DNA from: JBPBPI01 sp050954885
GTDB lineage: Bacteria > Pseudomonadota > Alphaproteobacteria > Caedimonadales > Caedimonadaceae
Assembly (NCBI GenBank): GCA_050954885.1
Contig: JBPBPI010000089.1
Span: 1 to 63,792, forward strand
DNA: 63,792 bases
Direction: 5' to 3'
Shown: positions 43,470 to 53,137 of the stretch, one piece after another
Numbering within the stretch: the stretch's first letter is position 1
Layout: each line of letters starts with the position of its first letter
Program-made: the position numbers and the translations under genes
The notes under the pieces: model-generated
Told to the model about the DNA's origin: nothing
The model's input: the letters and a program-made list of their open reading frames with translations, nothing else
Databases searched by the model: none

Positions 43470-45586
43470 CTCCAAGGACGCGTGCCAATTTCTTGAGCCA
43501 CAGTTTTTTCATAAAATCCTGACGGTGTAATCCATAAAAGACATCCGCCTTGATCGTTACCATTGGTGCTTAAAAATTTTAATGTTTGGCCTGTTTTTTG
43601 ATGGATCAATTGACATTCCCAATCGCTGTGAAAACATTTTTCTTGTTCTTGAAACAAAACATCTGATTTTTTGAAATGTAAGATGACATGATCTGAATTT
43701 GCCGTGATAAAATCTTGATCAAGTCCTTGTTTTTTTTGTTTGATACAATCTTTTAATTTAAGACAGTCGAGACTTGCCGTACGTTTCATCCACGACTCGC
43801 GCGCAAAACGCCCTGCTCTCATGGAATTGACAATCAAATTGTGCTCCAAATGTTCTTGTGAATTGCGAAAAATCACAAGGCTTTTATCGGCATTGATATA
43901 AATATCAGGTGGTTGATGAAAAATCATTAAAATTAAACCGATACCAACACCCCAGAGGCCCTGCCACCGCCAACGATCTTTCCAAATGATGATCCAAACA
44001 GCGCCGAGCGTAAAAAAGGCTAAAGCTTCCGGGGGCATCGTGGGAATCAAAATAACAGACCCAGGCCACATTGAAATCCAAGTGGCAATCTTAACCATGA
44101 CACCGATCGATAGCTTCAAAAGATAACCGATAAATTGGGTGGATCCAACGCTTATGGTGAAAATAAACAAAACCAACAAGGGCATGACAACAAAAGATAA
44201 TAAAGGGATGGCCACTAAATTGGCGGGGATGGCATGCAATGTTAATCGATTAAAGGTGTAAATAATGTAAGGTGTGGTTGCAATGGTTGCCAAAATCGTA
44301 GAAAGGGAAATTCCCAAGAGATAAAACAAAATCTTTTTAAGTCTAGAATGACTTTCACATCGCCATCTCATAAGAGGTTGATGCAAAATTTCATATCCAG
44401 ATACCAAAGCCGTAACAGCCGCAAATGACATTTGAAAACTAGGCGACATCAAAGAATCTGGCGATATCAAAAGAATTAAGGTGGCCGTTAGGGTAACATT
44501 ACGTAAGGTCAGAACGGTACGGTCAACGATAATCCCCATTAAAACCATACACGTCATGACAAAAGCACGCTGTGCTGGGATTGTGAGACCTGAGATAAAA
44601 AGATATCCCAGAGTGAAAACGATCGCAGCTCCTGCTGCCCATTTTTTAATGGGATAATACAGGGCAATGGAAGGCACAAGGCTAAGGGTTTTGCGCACAA
44701 AGAAAAAAGCAAGACCCGCCGCAATAGATAAATGTAGGCCAGAAATCGCCAGAATATGAGCAAGTCCCGAATCCGCAAAAGCTTGGCGAATATGTTCGGG
44801 GATACCTGAGCGATCACCCGTGACAAGACTTGCGGCAATCGCCCCCTCAGGCCCTGCAATTTTTTGACTCAATTGTTCAGTGATATGATGACGAACTTGA
44901 GCCAGTTTATATACCTCTTCAATATCAATATAATTCTTAGATTGTGATGATGCTTTTGAAATAATTTTGGGTGTTGTGACGCCATAACCGACGGCTGAAA
45001 TTCCTTCAAAGTAAGCCCGCCGTCTGAAATCATAACTTCCAGGTGCAATGGGTTCATTGGGCGGTAATAGCTTTGCCCTGAGGGAAATTCTTTGACCAGG
45101 AACCCATGAATCAGCCACTTTTGCAGCCGCGCCTCGGCAAGAAATACGCACTAGATTGATCGAATTTGATAAAACTTTATCTTCTAGTTTAACTTGGCTT
45201 AAGGTCAATCGAACGCGACCAGTCATCTTTTCGATTTTAATCAGTGTTCCTTCAACAGCCATAGGCGGCAAGGCATCACACACCATGAACGTTGCCATTC
45301 GCCACGTTTTAAATTGAGCTGAAGAAAATCCCAGAGCAATCAACAAAACTAGTTTAATAAATAAAATGAACCAAAAACAATTTTTGTTTTTTATAAAATA
45401 TAAAAGGGCTGCCCCCATACTCAAAGACATGAAACCGGTGCCAATCCAAGGTTCAAAGTTCAGTTGAAAATAGCTTACAATGCCGATGCCCATAAGGACA
45501 GGCAGCCAAAGAATCCAGCGTTGTTGTTGTTCTCGTAATTTTTGCTGGCATAGGTGCAGGCGATAAAAAATATCTAACTTAATCAA
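43442..45586 (-). CDS. comEC: ComEC/Rec2-family DNA-uptake channel protein
   Basis: ComEC forms the inner-membrane channel for uptake of single-stranded DNA in natural transformation. In this 714-residue protein an N-terminal membrane and OB-like domain (DUF4131) is followed by the competence domain with ISGLHLSIAAGLAFFFVRK (about residues 280-300), GLTIPAQRAFVMTCMVLM and many helices. The C-terminus has no metallo-beta-lactamase signature (H-x-H-x-D-H) but ends with a segment containing GTRPWSSRAS, which is common in alphaproteobacterial ComEC. It lies convergent to ppiD and is monocistronic. Other competence genes are not in the window. The frame is intact, so uptake function may persist. 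Confidence 0.9.
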   Translation of the reverse strand: MIKLDIFYRLHLCQQKLREQQQRWILWLPVLMGIGIVSYFQLNFEPWIGTGFMSLSMGAALLYFIKNKNCFWFILFIKLVLLIALGFSSAQFKTWRMATFMVCDALPPMAVEGTLIKIEKMTGRVRLTLSQVKLEDKVLSNSINLVRISCRGAAAKVADSWVPGQRISLRAKLLPPNEPIAPGSYDFRRRAYFEGISAVGYGVTTPKIISKASSQSKNYIDIEEVYKLAQVRHHITEQLSQKIAGPEGAIAASLVTGDRSGIPEHIRQAFADSGLAHILAISGLHLSIAAGLAFFFVRKTLSLVPSIALYYPIKKWAAGAAIVFTLGYLFISGLTIPAQRAFVMTCMVLMGIIVDRTVLTLRNVTLTATLILLISPDSLMSPSFQMSFAAVTALVSGYEILHQPLMRWRCESHSRLKKILFYLLGISLSTILATIATTPYIIYTFNRLTLHAIPANLVAIPLLSFVVMPLLVLFIFTISVGSTQFIGYLLKLSIGVMVKIATWISMWPGSVILIPTMPPEALAFFTLGAVWIIIWKDRWRWQGLWGVGIGLILMIFHQPPDIYINADKSLVIFRNSQEHLEHNLIVNSMRAGRFARESWMKRTASLDCLKLKDCIKQKKQGLDQDFITANSDHVILHFKKSDVLFQEQEKCFHSDWECQLIHQKTGQTLKFLSTNGNDQGGCLLWITPSGFYEKTVAQEIGTRPWSSRASNSKT

Positions 45587-45652
45587 TGAAACGATTCTCG
45601 TTTTATGGTAAATGTGGCAATATTGTTAAATTTTTGCAGAGTATCTTGCCTT

Positions 45653-47062
45653 ATGTCGATTGTCACTCGTTTTGCACCTTCTCCCACCGGTTTTTTACAC
45701 ATTGGTAGTGCACGTACTGCTTTGTTTAATTGGCTTTATGCCCGTCATTGCGGTGGTCAGTTTTTACTGCGCATTGAAGATACCGATCGGGAAAGATCGA
45801 CAGAACCCGCGGTTGAAGCCATTCTTAACGGTTTAAAATGGTTGGGTCTTGATTGGGACGGGGATGTTGTCTATCAATTTTCCCGTATCAAACGTCACCA
45901 AGACATTGTTCAACAGTTATTGGATACAGGGACAGCCTATTATTGTTATTCAAGTCCTGAAGAACTTGAAGCCATGCGCGAGAAAGCACGTCAAGAAGGA
46001 CGTCAGCCCCGTTATGATGGTACTTGGCGAGATCGCGATCCTCAAGATGCACCTTCTGATCGCAAACCTGTAGTGCGTCTCAAGGTCACCCAAGCGGGTG
46101 AAACGCGTCTTCAGGATTTGGTTCAAGGCGAAGTATGTGTCCAAAATGCCCAATTGGATGACATGATTTTATTGCGGGCAGATGGCACGCCCACCTATAT
46201 GTTGGCGGTCGTGGTCGATGATATTGATATGAACGTCAGCCACATCATCCGGGGTGATGATCATCTGACCAATACTTTTCGTCAACTTCAAATTTATCAG
46301 GCCTTGAAGGCTAAAATGCCTATCTACTCCCATGTCCCTCTCATTCATGGGGCTGATGGTGCCAAACTTTCTAAAAGGCACGGAGCACTCGGGGCTGAAG
46401 CCTATCAGGATATGGGATTTTTACCAGAAGCATTGTGCAATTATCTCATTCGGTTAGGTTGGGGCCATGGAGATGAAGAAATAATCACACGCCCTCAAGC
46501 TATCGATTGGTTTGATATTAAAGACGTGGGACGCGCGGCTTCACGGTTTGATATTAATAAATTAACATCACTTAATGCTCATTATCTGCGTCAACGTGCT
46601 GATGAAGAACTTGTTCAATTGGTTTTGCCTTTTTTACAATCGCATATTGGTACGCCTTTGAAAGAAAATTCAATCTATCAACAACGTCTTCGCACCGCTA
46701 TGCCAGGGTTAAAACAACGAGCACGGACCTTGGTTGAATTGGCTGAAAGTGCCCTCTTTTTAATTCAACCAAGGCCTATATCTTTTGATGACAAAGCCAA
46801 AGCCGTCCTGACCCCTCAAAGCCTAGAATTACTTGGGAAAGTTAAAGATTCATTGGAGAATGCTTCAAATTGGCAAGAGGCGGATCTGGAACAAACCTTA
46901 AGACAACTGTCCGAGCATTTAGGAGTTAAAATGGGTGCCTTGGCACAACCCTTAAGAGCCGCTTTAACTGGCAAAGGTGTCTCTCCTGGTATCTTTGAGG
47001 TCATGATGGCCTTGGGGGCCAAAGAAACTTTGGAAAGACTTAAAGATGTGATAGGCTCATGA
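45653..47062 (+). CDS. gltX: Glutamyl-tRNA synthetase
   Basis: This enzyme charges tRNA-Glu (and often tRNA-Gln for later transamidation). I start it at the ATG 45653, which gives MSIVTRFAPSPTGFLHIGSA with the H-I-G-S version of the class I HIGH motif. The KMSKS-type motif is KLSKRHGALGAEAYQDMGF. TPTYMLAVVVDDIDMNVSH and HVPLIHGADGAKLS are also diagnostic. The length (469) fits. The longer frame from 45605 has no family match upstream. The gene is followed after 41 bases by gltA on the same strand. It is intact. Confidence 0.97.
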   Translation: MSIVTRFAPSPTGFLHIGSARTALFNWLYARHCGGQFLLRIEDTDRERSTEPAVEAILNGLKWLGLDWDGDVVYQFSRIKRHQDIVQQLLDTGTAYYCYSSPEELEAMREKARQEGRQPRYDGTWRDRDPQDAPSDRKPVVRLKVTQAGETRLQDLVQGEVCVQNAQLDDMILLRADGTPTYMLAVVVDDIDMNVSHIIRGDDHLTNTFRQLQIYQALKAKMPIYSHVPLIHGADGAKLSKRHGALGAEAYQDMGFLPEALCNYLIRLGWGHGDEEIITRPQAIDWFDIKDVGRAASRFDINKLTSLNAHYLRQRADEELVQLVLPFLQSHIGTPLKENSIYQQRLRTAMPGLKQRARTLVELAESALFLIQPRPISFDDKAKAVLTPQSLELLGKVKDSLENASNWQEADLEQTLRQLSEHLGVKMGALAQPLRAALTGKGVSPGIFEVMMALGAKETLERLKDVIGS

Positions 47063-47103
47063 AGATCTAGCTGATAAGAACAATAAACACATAGGAGGCT
47101 TAG

Positions 47104-48447
47104 ATGGCGACAACCAGTGGCGCACAGATAACCAAACTTGAGCTTGAAAATTCAGAGACCATTACGCTTAATTTTATCCAAGATGGACAAACAAAAACCT
47201 GTTCTCTTCCCCTTTTAACGAGTAAATTGGGACCAAAAGTTGTTGATATACGGGAGCTGTATGCCAAAACAGGTTATTTCACCTATGACCCTGGGTTTAC
47301 GTCAACTGCCAGCTGTGATTCAGCCATTACCTATATCGACGGTGACAAAGGTATTTTATTGCATCGTGGTTACACCATTGAAGAGTTGGCGGAGAAAAGT
47401 GATTTTTTAGAAGTCGCTTATTTGCTTTTGCATAAAGAATTGCCCACCTCTGCTCAACTTTCCACCTATCAGCATGAAATCAGTATTCATACAATGTTGC
47501 ATGAGCAACTGATCAATTTTTACAAAGGCTTCCGTCGTGATGCCCATCCCATGGCAATTATGGTGGGTGTGGTCGGTGCCTTGTCTGCTTTTTATCACGA
47601 CAGTCTTGATTTGCACGATCCTCAGCAACGAGAATTGGCATCCAGTCGATTGATTGCCAAAATGCCATCCATTGCAGCCATGGCCTATAAATATTCCATC
47701 GGTCAACCTTTTATGTATCCCAAAAATGATTTGGGATATGCAGAAAACTTTTTGCATATGATGTTTGCGGTGCCAAGTTATGATTACAAGGTGAATCCCG
47801 TATTGGCTCATGCTATGAACAGAATTTTAGTGCTTCATGCCGATCACGAGCAAAATGCCTCAACATCGACCGTTAGGTTAGCCAGCTCAAGCGGCGCCAA
47901 TCCTTTTGCCTGTATTGCCGCGGGTATTGCGTCCTTATGGGGACCGGCTCATGGCGGTGCCAACGAAGCTGTTTTAAATATGCTGATTGAAATTGGCAGC
48001 AAAGAGCGCATTCCTGAATTTATTAAACGTGCTAAAGATAAAAATGATTCTTTCCGTTTGATGGGATTTGGTCACCGCATTTATAAAAACCACGATCCAC
48101 GCGCTCAAGTACTTCGTGGTAGTTGTCATGAAGTATTGGCAGAATTAGGTATTCAAAACGATCCTTTACTTGATATTGCCATAGAACTTGAAAAAATTGC
48201 TTTAAATGATGATTATTTTATTGAGAAGAAACTCTTTCCTAATGTAGACTTTTACTCTGGTATTATTTTAAAAGCCATGGGCATCCCTACCAGCATGTTT
48301 ACGGTTTTATTTGCCCTAGCAAGGACTGTAGGATGGGTGGCACAATGGCGAGAGATGATAGAAGATCCCATTCAAAAAATTGGACGTCCGCGTCAACGCT
48401 ATATGGGTCAACAACATCGGTCGTATATTCCTTTGGAACGCCGATAA
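47104..48447 (+). CDS. gltA: Citrate synthase
   Basis: Citrate synthase condenses oxaloacetate with acetyl-CoA at the entry of the TCA cycle. The 447-residue type II protein carries the conserved segments: ILLHRGYTIEELAEKSDF, HADHEQNASTSTVRLASSSG with its catalytic His, IASLWGPAHGGANEAVLNM, and MGFGHRIYKNHDPRAQ with the second His and Arg. Asp in VDFYSGIILKAMGIP is the third catalytic residue. All catalytic residues are present. The ribosome binding site AGGAGG precedes the ATG. It follows gltX and may share its transcript. Confidence 0.97.
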   Translation: MATTSGAQITKLELENSETITLNFIQDGQTKTCSLPLLTSKLGPKVVDIRELYAKTGYFTYDPGFTSTASCDSAITYIDGDKGILLHRGYTIEELAEKSDFLEVAYLLLHKELPTSAQLSTYQHEISIHTMLHEQLINFYKGFRRDAHPMAIMVGVVGALSAFYHDSLDLHDPQQRELASSRLIAKMPSIAAMAYKYSIGQPFMYPKNDLGYAENFLHMMFAVPSYDYKVNPVLAHAMNRILVLHADHEQNASTSTVRLASSSGANPFACIAAGIASLWGPAHGGANEAVLNMLIEIGSKERIPEFIKRAKDKNDSFRLMGFGHRIYKNHDPRAQVLRGSCHEVLAELGIQNDPLLDIAIELEKIALNDDYFIEKKLFPNVDFYSGIILKAMGIPTSMFTVLFALARTVGWVAQWREMIEDPIQKIGRPRQRYMGQQHRSYIPLERR

Positions 48448-48483
48448 ATTTTATTAAATGATAATTATTCGACAAATAGTAAG

Positions 48484-48657
48484 ATGATAAATCAAAAACG
48501 TAAGCGACCTTCTTTTTTGGCTAAAGAATTTCGCTTGCGGTATCGATCGGCTGTTAATGATAATAAGCTTTCCAAATTTATAAAAATAAAAAGAGCTACT
48601 ATCATTTTTATTATTTTGACATTTATCTGTATAATTATATTTAAAGTCGCAATTTAA
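48484..48657 (+). CDS. Small single-pass membrane protein
   Basis: This 57-residue product has a very basic N-terminus (INQKRKRPSFLAKEFRLRYR) and one C-terminal hydrophobic segment (TIIFIILTFICIIIF). I recognize no family. The ribosome binding site is weak. Its stop codon is inside the stem of the terminator that follows. This placement and the basic-plus-helix plan support a real small tail-anchored protein, but it could be chance. It lies 36 bases after gltA. Confidence 0.4.
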   Translation: MINQKRKRPSFLAKEFRLRYRSAVNDNKLSKFIKIKRATIIFIILTFICIIIFKVAI

Positions 48658-48689
48658 ATACTTATAATTGCGACTTTAAATATATTTTT
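48637..48689 (+). terminator. Terminator after gltA and the small ORF
   Basis: ATATTTAAAGTCGCAATT at 48637-48654 and AATTGCGACTTTAAATAT at 48666-48683 form an 18-base perfect stem with an 11-base loop, followed by ATTTTTAT. It lies between gltA and the convergent Nudix-like gene and overlaps the end of the small ORF. Confidence 0.85.
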
Positions 48690-49754
48690 ATTTATGCCAA
48701 AGTTTAAAAAAATTGTGAAAAATGTTGTTTTGTTGAGTTAATATAAGACCTGAATTTGTTGACAAAGGTGCTTGATGATTACCAAATCCCGCAAAAAAAT
48801 TACCAAATCCTATAAACGGTGTTGATGTAGCTGGTTTAGTTACAACGGTTGTCTGTTGATTACCAAATCCCGCAAAAAAATTACCAAATCTTGTAAACGA
48901 TGTTGATGTAGCTGGTTTAGTTACAACGGTTGTCTGTTGATTACCAAATCCTATAAAAAAATTACCAAATCCTGTAAACGATGTTGACGCGGTCGGTTTA
49001 TTTACAACCGTTATTACAACCATTGGTTGAACATTACCGAACTTTGTCAGCGGCGTTGATGCAGGTATGACGGGAGCAGGAGCGGGGGCAACTACAACAA
49101 TATTAGGCTTAGCAATAGAGGCATCAATAACTTGTTTCAATCCAGCTTGATAAAAGTGCCATAAGCCATTAAAAACATACCCTCTGACATTGCCAATATT
49201 CGGTATATTTAAACGATTGTTGATAGGCTGTTGATGAGCATTTAATATTCTATACAAATCTTTCACATTAACGCGTTTCCATTGATCCATCTCGTTAAAA
49301 CAGCGAGGTTTTCCAGCAATACGTTGTTTATAATTCACACCAATATCGTTACATTGATCAATTTTATCACCAATATTTAAAGCAAACATATCTGTATTTG
49401 ATGATTTTAAATTAAAGACACACGATGCATCTTGTTTCATTAGTAAAGATTTAATGTATGTTGGATCAAAGCTTGGAAACGCAGCTGTTTCTTCATAAAG
49501 TTCAGAGGCGGCCGTATCAAGAATAGTTTTATGGGATGCTTCTCTTTTTCCTCCTGGTGGTGTCCATCCTGCTCTTGCAATTTCATGAGCAAATAACACA
49601 TAAGTTTCGCCATCTTGTGATTTACCATAAGGAATAACCACAGCACTTTTCGCATTAGAGTCATAATCTGCAAGTTCAACTGCATTTATATTGGCGATCT
49701 TTGATATAAAAAAACAGAGAATAATAAAACGTTTAATTTTTTATGTATAATCAT
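48688..49754 (-). pseudogene. Exported Nudix-like protein with FGN-repeat tail, frameshifted at its signal peptide
   Basis: Residues 1-65 of the frame from 49641 resemble a Nudix hydrolase core: TYVLFAHEIARAGWTPPGGK then TILDTAASELYEETAAF, near the G-x5-E-x7-R-E-x-x-E-E-x-G box, though the first Glu and the Arg are replaced. Upstream, the same frame encodes a signal-like stretch (FIILCFFISKIANINAVELA) but without a start. An ATG at 49754 lies in another frame (MIIHKK), separated by six A at 49737-49742. One more A joins them into a clean signal peptide. The C-terminal third has three 27-residue repeats (FGNFFxGFGNQQ with Thr/Val/Pro-rich spacers). It may be an exported nucleotide hydrolase with an adhesive or structural tail. 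A frame lesion or sequence error are both possible. Confidence 0.6.
48779..49015 (-). repeat. Three 81-bp tandem repeats in the Nudix-like gene
   Basis: Near-identical units begin at 48779, 48860 and 48941 (each starts TTACCAAATCC on the plus strand). Each encodes 27 residues of the form FGNFFxGFGNQQ followed by a Thr/Val/Pro spacer. Unit 2 and unit 1 are the most similar, so the array could change copy number by recombination or slippage. Confidence 0.85.
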
Positions 49755-50032
49755 TTTTTAACTTTCTAAAATATTATTAATAAAAAAAATTTATACTATT
49801 AGACATTAAATAGCAAACAAATTTGATCTTTTATTGTCAAAAATTATATATTTATAATTTCAGAAAATTGATTTATTTTTTTAATCAGAAAGTCTTATCA
49901 ATTTTATCTTTTGTGAATTATGATCATTTATAAAATTAAAATTAGAAAATTATTTGCAATAAAATGAAACTGTGCCTAAGTTATTGACACTAAATTTAAA
50001 GAGTCTCACGACCCAATTATAGAAAACCATTT

Positions 50033-50977
50033 ATGACATATAATATTGTACCTTCTTATCTCACGCCTCATTGGCAAGGAGCACTTTGGAAGATTTTTGC
50101 ATGTTTCTTTTTTGCGGCCAACAATGGTGTGGTCAAGCTTTTATCCAAAACCTCTGATATTGGACCAGGTCTTTCTTCCTATCAAATTGCTTTTTTACAA
50201 AATTTCATTGGCTTTATGTTAATGGTACCTTTTATCGTGCCTCACGGCAAAAAATCGTTAAAAGTCGTTTCCCTGCCTTTACATATCTACCGCGTTATCG
50301 CGGCTTTTTTAGGGATTTTATTGTGGTACATGGCACTTTATCATATGCCGATTGCTGAAGCCGTTGCTTTGTGTTTCACAGGTCCTATCTTTACCGTAAT
50401 CGGCGCGCGCATGTATCTAAAGGAAGAAATTGGCTTTTATCGATATATTGGTATTTTTCTAGGCTTTGCCGGTGCCTTTGTCATCACACGTCCTGATCAC
50501 GCTTTTATGAATGGTGGACATAATTTTTCCTGGGCCACACTCTTTCCTATTGCGTCCGCGGTCGCCATCGCCGTTGCCAAACTTTTAGGCCGTGAACTAG
50601 GTGCCAAGGGAGAGAGTGCTCAAAATTTAACCTTTTATCTTTTGTTTTTTATGGCACCTTTGTCTTTGATTCCGGCTCTTTTCAATTGGACATCGCCTAC
50701 ATCCGTTCAATGGTTATGGATTATCCTTTTGGGTATTCTTAGTGCTGCGGCTCATTATACCACGTCTCATGCTTATCGCATTGCCGAAGTCACCTTTTTG
50801 GCACCTTTTGGATTTGCTCGTCTTATCTTTAGTGCAGCCATTGGTTTTATGGCTTTTGGAGAAAGCATCACATCCTTTAGTCTATGGATTGGGGCTGCTA
50901 TTATTATGATCAGTAGTTTAAGTTTATCCTTTGATCATAAATGGAAACGCAAACCAAAAACTGGACAGCAAATATAA
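50033..50977 (+). CDS. EamA/DMT-family transporter
   Basis: This 314-residue inner-membrane protein has about ten helices in two EamA halves, each beginning with a hydrophobic segment (WKIFACFFFAANNGVVKLLS and later NFSWATLFPIASAVAIAVAK). The motif MALYHMPIAEAVALCFTGPIF and the later HAYRIAEVTFLAPFGFARLI are characteristic of DMT exporters. Such proteins export or import amino acids, nucleotides or other metabolites, and in rickettsia-like bacteria related ones move S-adenosylmethionine. The substrate cannot be told here. It is close upstream of dapF on the same strand. Confidence 0.88.
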   Translation: MTYNIVPSYLTPHWQGALWKIFACFFFAANNGVVKLLSKTSDIGPGLSSYQIAFLQNFIGFMLMVPFIVPHGKKSLKVVSLPLHIYRVIAAFLGILLWYMALYHMPIAEAVALCFTGPIFTVIGARMYLKEEIGFYRYIGIFLGFAGAFVITRPDHAFMNGGHNFSWATLFPIASAVAIAVAKLLGRELGAKGESAQNLTFYLLFFMAPLSLIPALFNWTSPTSVQWLWIILLGILSAAAHYTTSHAYRIAEVTFLAPFGFARLIFSAAIGFMAFGESITSFSLWIGAAIIMISSLSLSFDHKWKRKPKTGQQI

Positions 50978-50997
50978 AAATGCATTATAAAAGTTTT

Positions 50998-51828
50998 ATG
51001 ACGATACCTTTTATAAAAATGCACAGCCTCGGCAATGATTTTGTGATTTTAGATCAACGCGCGCAAATCTATGATTATTCGCCTGACATGATTCAAAAAA
51101 TCAGTGATCGACGTTTGGGTGTGGGATGTGATCAATTGATTATTTTACAATCAAAGACGCACCCCGATGCCGATGTTTTTATCAGAATTTTTAATGCTGA
51201 TGGTCAAGAAGTGGGCGCATGTGGCAATGCAACCCGTTGTATTGGTGCCCTTCTCTCTCAAGAAAACAATCGCCCTTGTCATAAGGTTGAAACCCAAGCA
51301 GGTATATTAGCCACTGAAACCAATGCATCACATCAAGTAACGGTGGATTTGGGCCGTCCTCAATTTAATTGGGATAAAATTCCTTTGGCCCAAGAAGTTG
51401 ATCCCTTGCATCTCCCTCTACAATTTGAAAGCCTGAAAGATCCGGTAGCTTTGAGCGTGGGCAATCCGCATTTGGTTTTCTTTGTCTATGATGTTGATAG
51501 TATCGATCTGTTGCATGTGGGCCAAAGTCTAACCCATCATCCGTTGTTTCCAGAAGGCATCAATATTGAAATTATTGAAAAAATTGACGATCAAACCTTA
51601 AAAATGCGCGTCTATGAACGGGGTGCAGGTATCACACCAGCGTGTGGCACGGGAGCGGCTGCCAGTGTGATTGCGGCGCAAAAACGTGGCATTGTGACCA
51701 AATCTGCCATAACTGTGTTATTAGATGGTGGAACGTTAAAAGTTGATTATCAAGACACAGTCAAAATTACCGGACATGTCAGTTTGGTTTTTCAAGGTCA
51801 TCTTGACACTTCTTTTTTGCAATCTTGA
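50998..51828 (+). CDS. dapF: Diaminopimelate epimerase
   Basis: DapF converts LL-DAP to meso-DAP for peptidoglycan and lysine. The N-terminus MTIPFIKMHSLGNDFVILD is the standard start of the family and fixes the ATG at 50998 (50980 would also fit; 50941 is inside the upstream gene). The two catalytic Cys are in EVGACGNATRC and ITPACGTGAAAS, both intact. GNPHLVFFV and the G-V-G-C-D-Q motif are also present. Length (276) is normal. Peptidoglycan synthesis therefore seems retained, in line with the AmpG-like and other wall genes. Confidence 0.96.
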   Translation: MTIPFIKMHSLGNDFVILDQRAQIYDYSPDMIQKISDRRLGVGCDQLIILQSKTHPDADVFIRIFNADGQEVGACGNATRCIGALLSQENNRPCHKVETQAGILATETNASHQVTVDLGRPQFNWDKIPLAQEVDPLHLPLQFESLKDPVALSVGNPHLVFFVYDVDSIDLLHVGQSLTHHPLFPEGINIEIIEKIDDQTLKMRVYERGAGITPACGTGAAASVIAAQKRGIVTKSAITVLLDGGTLKVDYQDTVKITGHVSLVFQGHLDTSFLQS

Positions 51829-51840
51829 GAATTGACTGCT

Positions 51841-53130
51841 ATGTCCTCAACGCCTTCTTCCCTTAATCCACAAGTTGTTACCTTTGGATGTCGTCTCAAT
51901 CATTATGAATCTGAAGTCATGCGCGATCACGCCCGCGCTCAAGGGCTAGAAGATGCCATCATCGTCAACACATGTGCGGTCACCAACGGGGCTGAACGTC
52001 AGGGGCGTCAAAGTATCCGACGACTGCGTCGTGACAATCCCAATGCTACGATTATTGTCACGGGCTGTAGTGCCCAAATTAACCCGCAACAGTATGCGGA
52101 TATGGCCGAAGTCGATCGGGTGTTGGGCAATCAAGAAAAGATGCAGCGCGATAGCTTTGCGCCTGTGTTATCTGAAGCTGTTCACGTGGCCGATATTATG
52201 TCACTTAAAGAGACAGCCCATCATTTGATTGCCGGTTTTGAAAACCAAGTGCGTGCCTTTATTGAAATTCAAAACGGCTGTGATCACCGCTGTACTTTTT
52301 GTACAATTCCCTTTGGTCGCGGCAACAACCGCAGTGTGCCTATGGGTGAAATTTTAACCCGCATTCGTGCCTTCATGGATCAAGGATGCCAAGAAATTGT
52401 CTTCACCGGCGTTGATATCACAGGATACGGCAGTGACCTGCCTGGCACACCGACACTGGGGCAGATGATGCGGCGCATTTTAAATTTGATGCCTGACTTG
52501 AAGCGGCTGCGGTTATCTTCCATTGATCCGGTCGAAATTGATGCTGACTTATTTGATTTGATGGTTCACGAGCCACGCCTGATGCCGCACTTTCACTTAA
52601 GCCTTCAATCCGGTGATGATATGATTTTAAAGCGCATGAAACGGCGACATTTGCGGCATGACGCCATCGATTTGTGTCAAAGAATTCGTGCCATTCGATC
52701 AGATGTTGTGTTTGGTGCCGATATCATTGTGGGTTTTCCAACCGAAACCGAAGATATGTTTCAGCAAAGCCTGAATATTATCCAAGAATGCGATTTGACT
52801 TACCTGCATGTTTTTCCTTACTCGGCCCGTCAAGGAACACCCGCAGCGAGAATGCCTCAGGTGATCAAAAGTATAATCAAAGAACGCGCCCAACGTCTTC
52901 GTGCTTTGGGCGACCAACAATTGAAAACCCATCTTGAAAGTTGCATCGGACAAACAAAATCCGTGCTTGTTGAACGCGACCATAAAGGACACACCGAACA
53001 TTTTACGCCCGTTAAATTTGTGGATATGTATGATCATGAGACAGATCAACCTGACCAATTCTTGGGACAAATTCTATCCGTCCAAGTGATCGGCGTTGAT
53101 GATAAGTATTTAAGAGTTCGACGACTCTAA
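51841..53130 (+). CDS. mtaB: tRNA t6A37 methylthiotransferase MtaB
   Basis: MtaB is a radical-SAM enzyme that adds a methylthio group to t6A37 of tRNAs reading ANN codons. The N-terminal UPF0004 domain has Cys ligands in VTFGCRLNHYESEVM, VNTCAVTNGAERQGRQ and IVTGCSAQINPQ. The radical-SAM triad is in GCDHRCTFCTIPFGRG (C-x3-C-x2-C), followed by GVDITGYGSD and FHLSLQSGDD. A TRAM-like C-terminal domain is present. I prefer the ATG at 51841 to the TTG at 51832 because of ribosome binding site spacing. It follows dapF by 12 bases, a linkage common in alphaproteobacteria. Confidence 0.95.
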   Translation: MSSTPSSLNPQVVTFGCRLNHYESEVMRDHARAQGLEDAIIVNTCAVTNGAERQGRQSIRRLRRDNPNATIIVTGCSAQINPQQYADMAEVDRVLGNQEKMQRDSFAPVLSEAVHVADIMSLKETAHHLIAGFENQVRAFIEIQNGCDHRCTFCTIPFGRGNNRSVPMGEILTRIRAFMDQGCQEIVFTGVDITGYGSDLPGTPTLGQMMRRILNLMPDLKRLRLSSIDPVEIDADLFDLMVHEPRLMPHFHLSLQSGDDMILKRMKRRHLRHDAIDLCQRIRAIRSDVVFGADIIVGFPTETEDMFQQSLNIIQECDLTYLHVFPYSARQGTPAARMPQVIKSIIKERAQRLRALGDQQLKTHLESCIGQTKSVLVERDHKGHTEHFTPVKFVDMYDHETDQPDQFLGQILSVQVIGVDDKYLRVRRL

Positions 53131-53137
53131 AAAATTA

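Noticed and set aside
43442..43563. Loss of the ComEC metallo-beta-lactamase domain by truncation
   Set aside because: The C-terminal end resembles that of alphaproteobacterial ComEC proteins that normally lack this domain, and the frame is intact.
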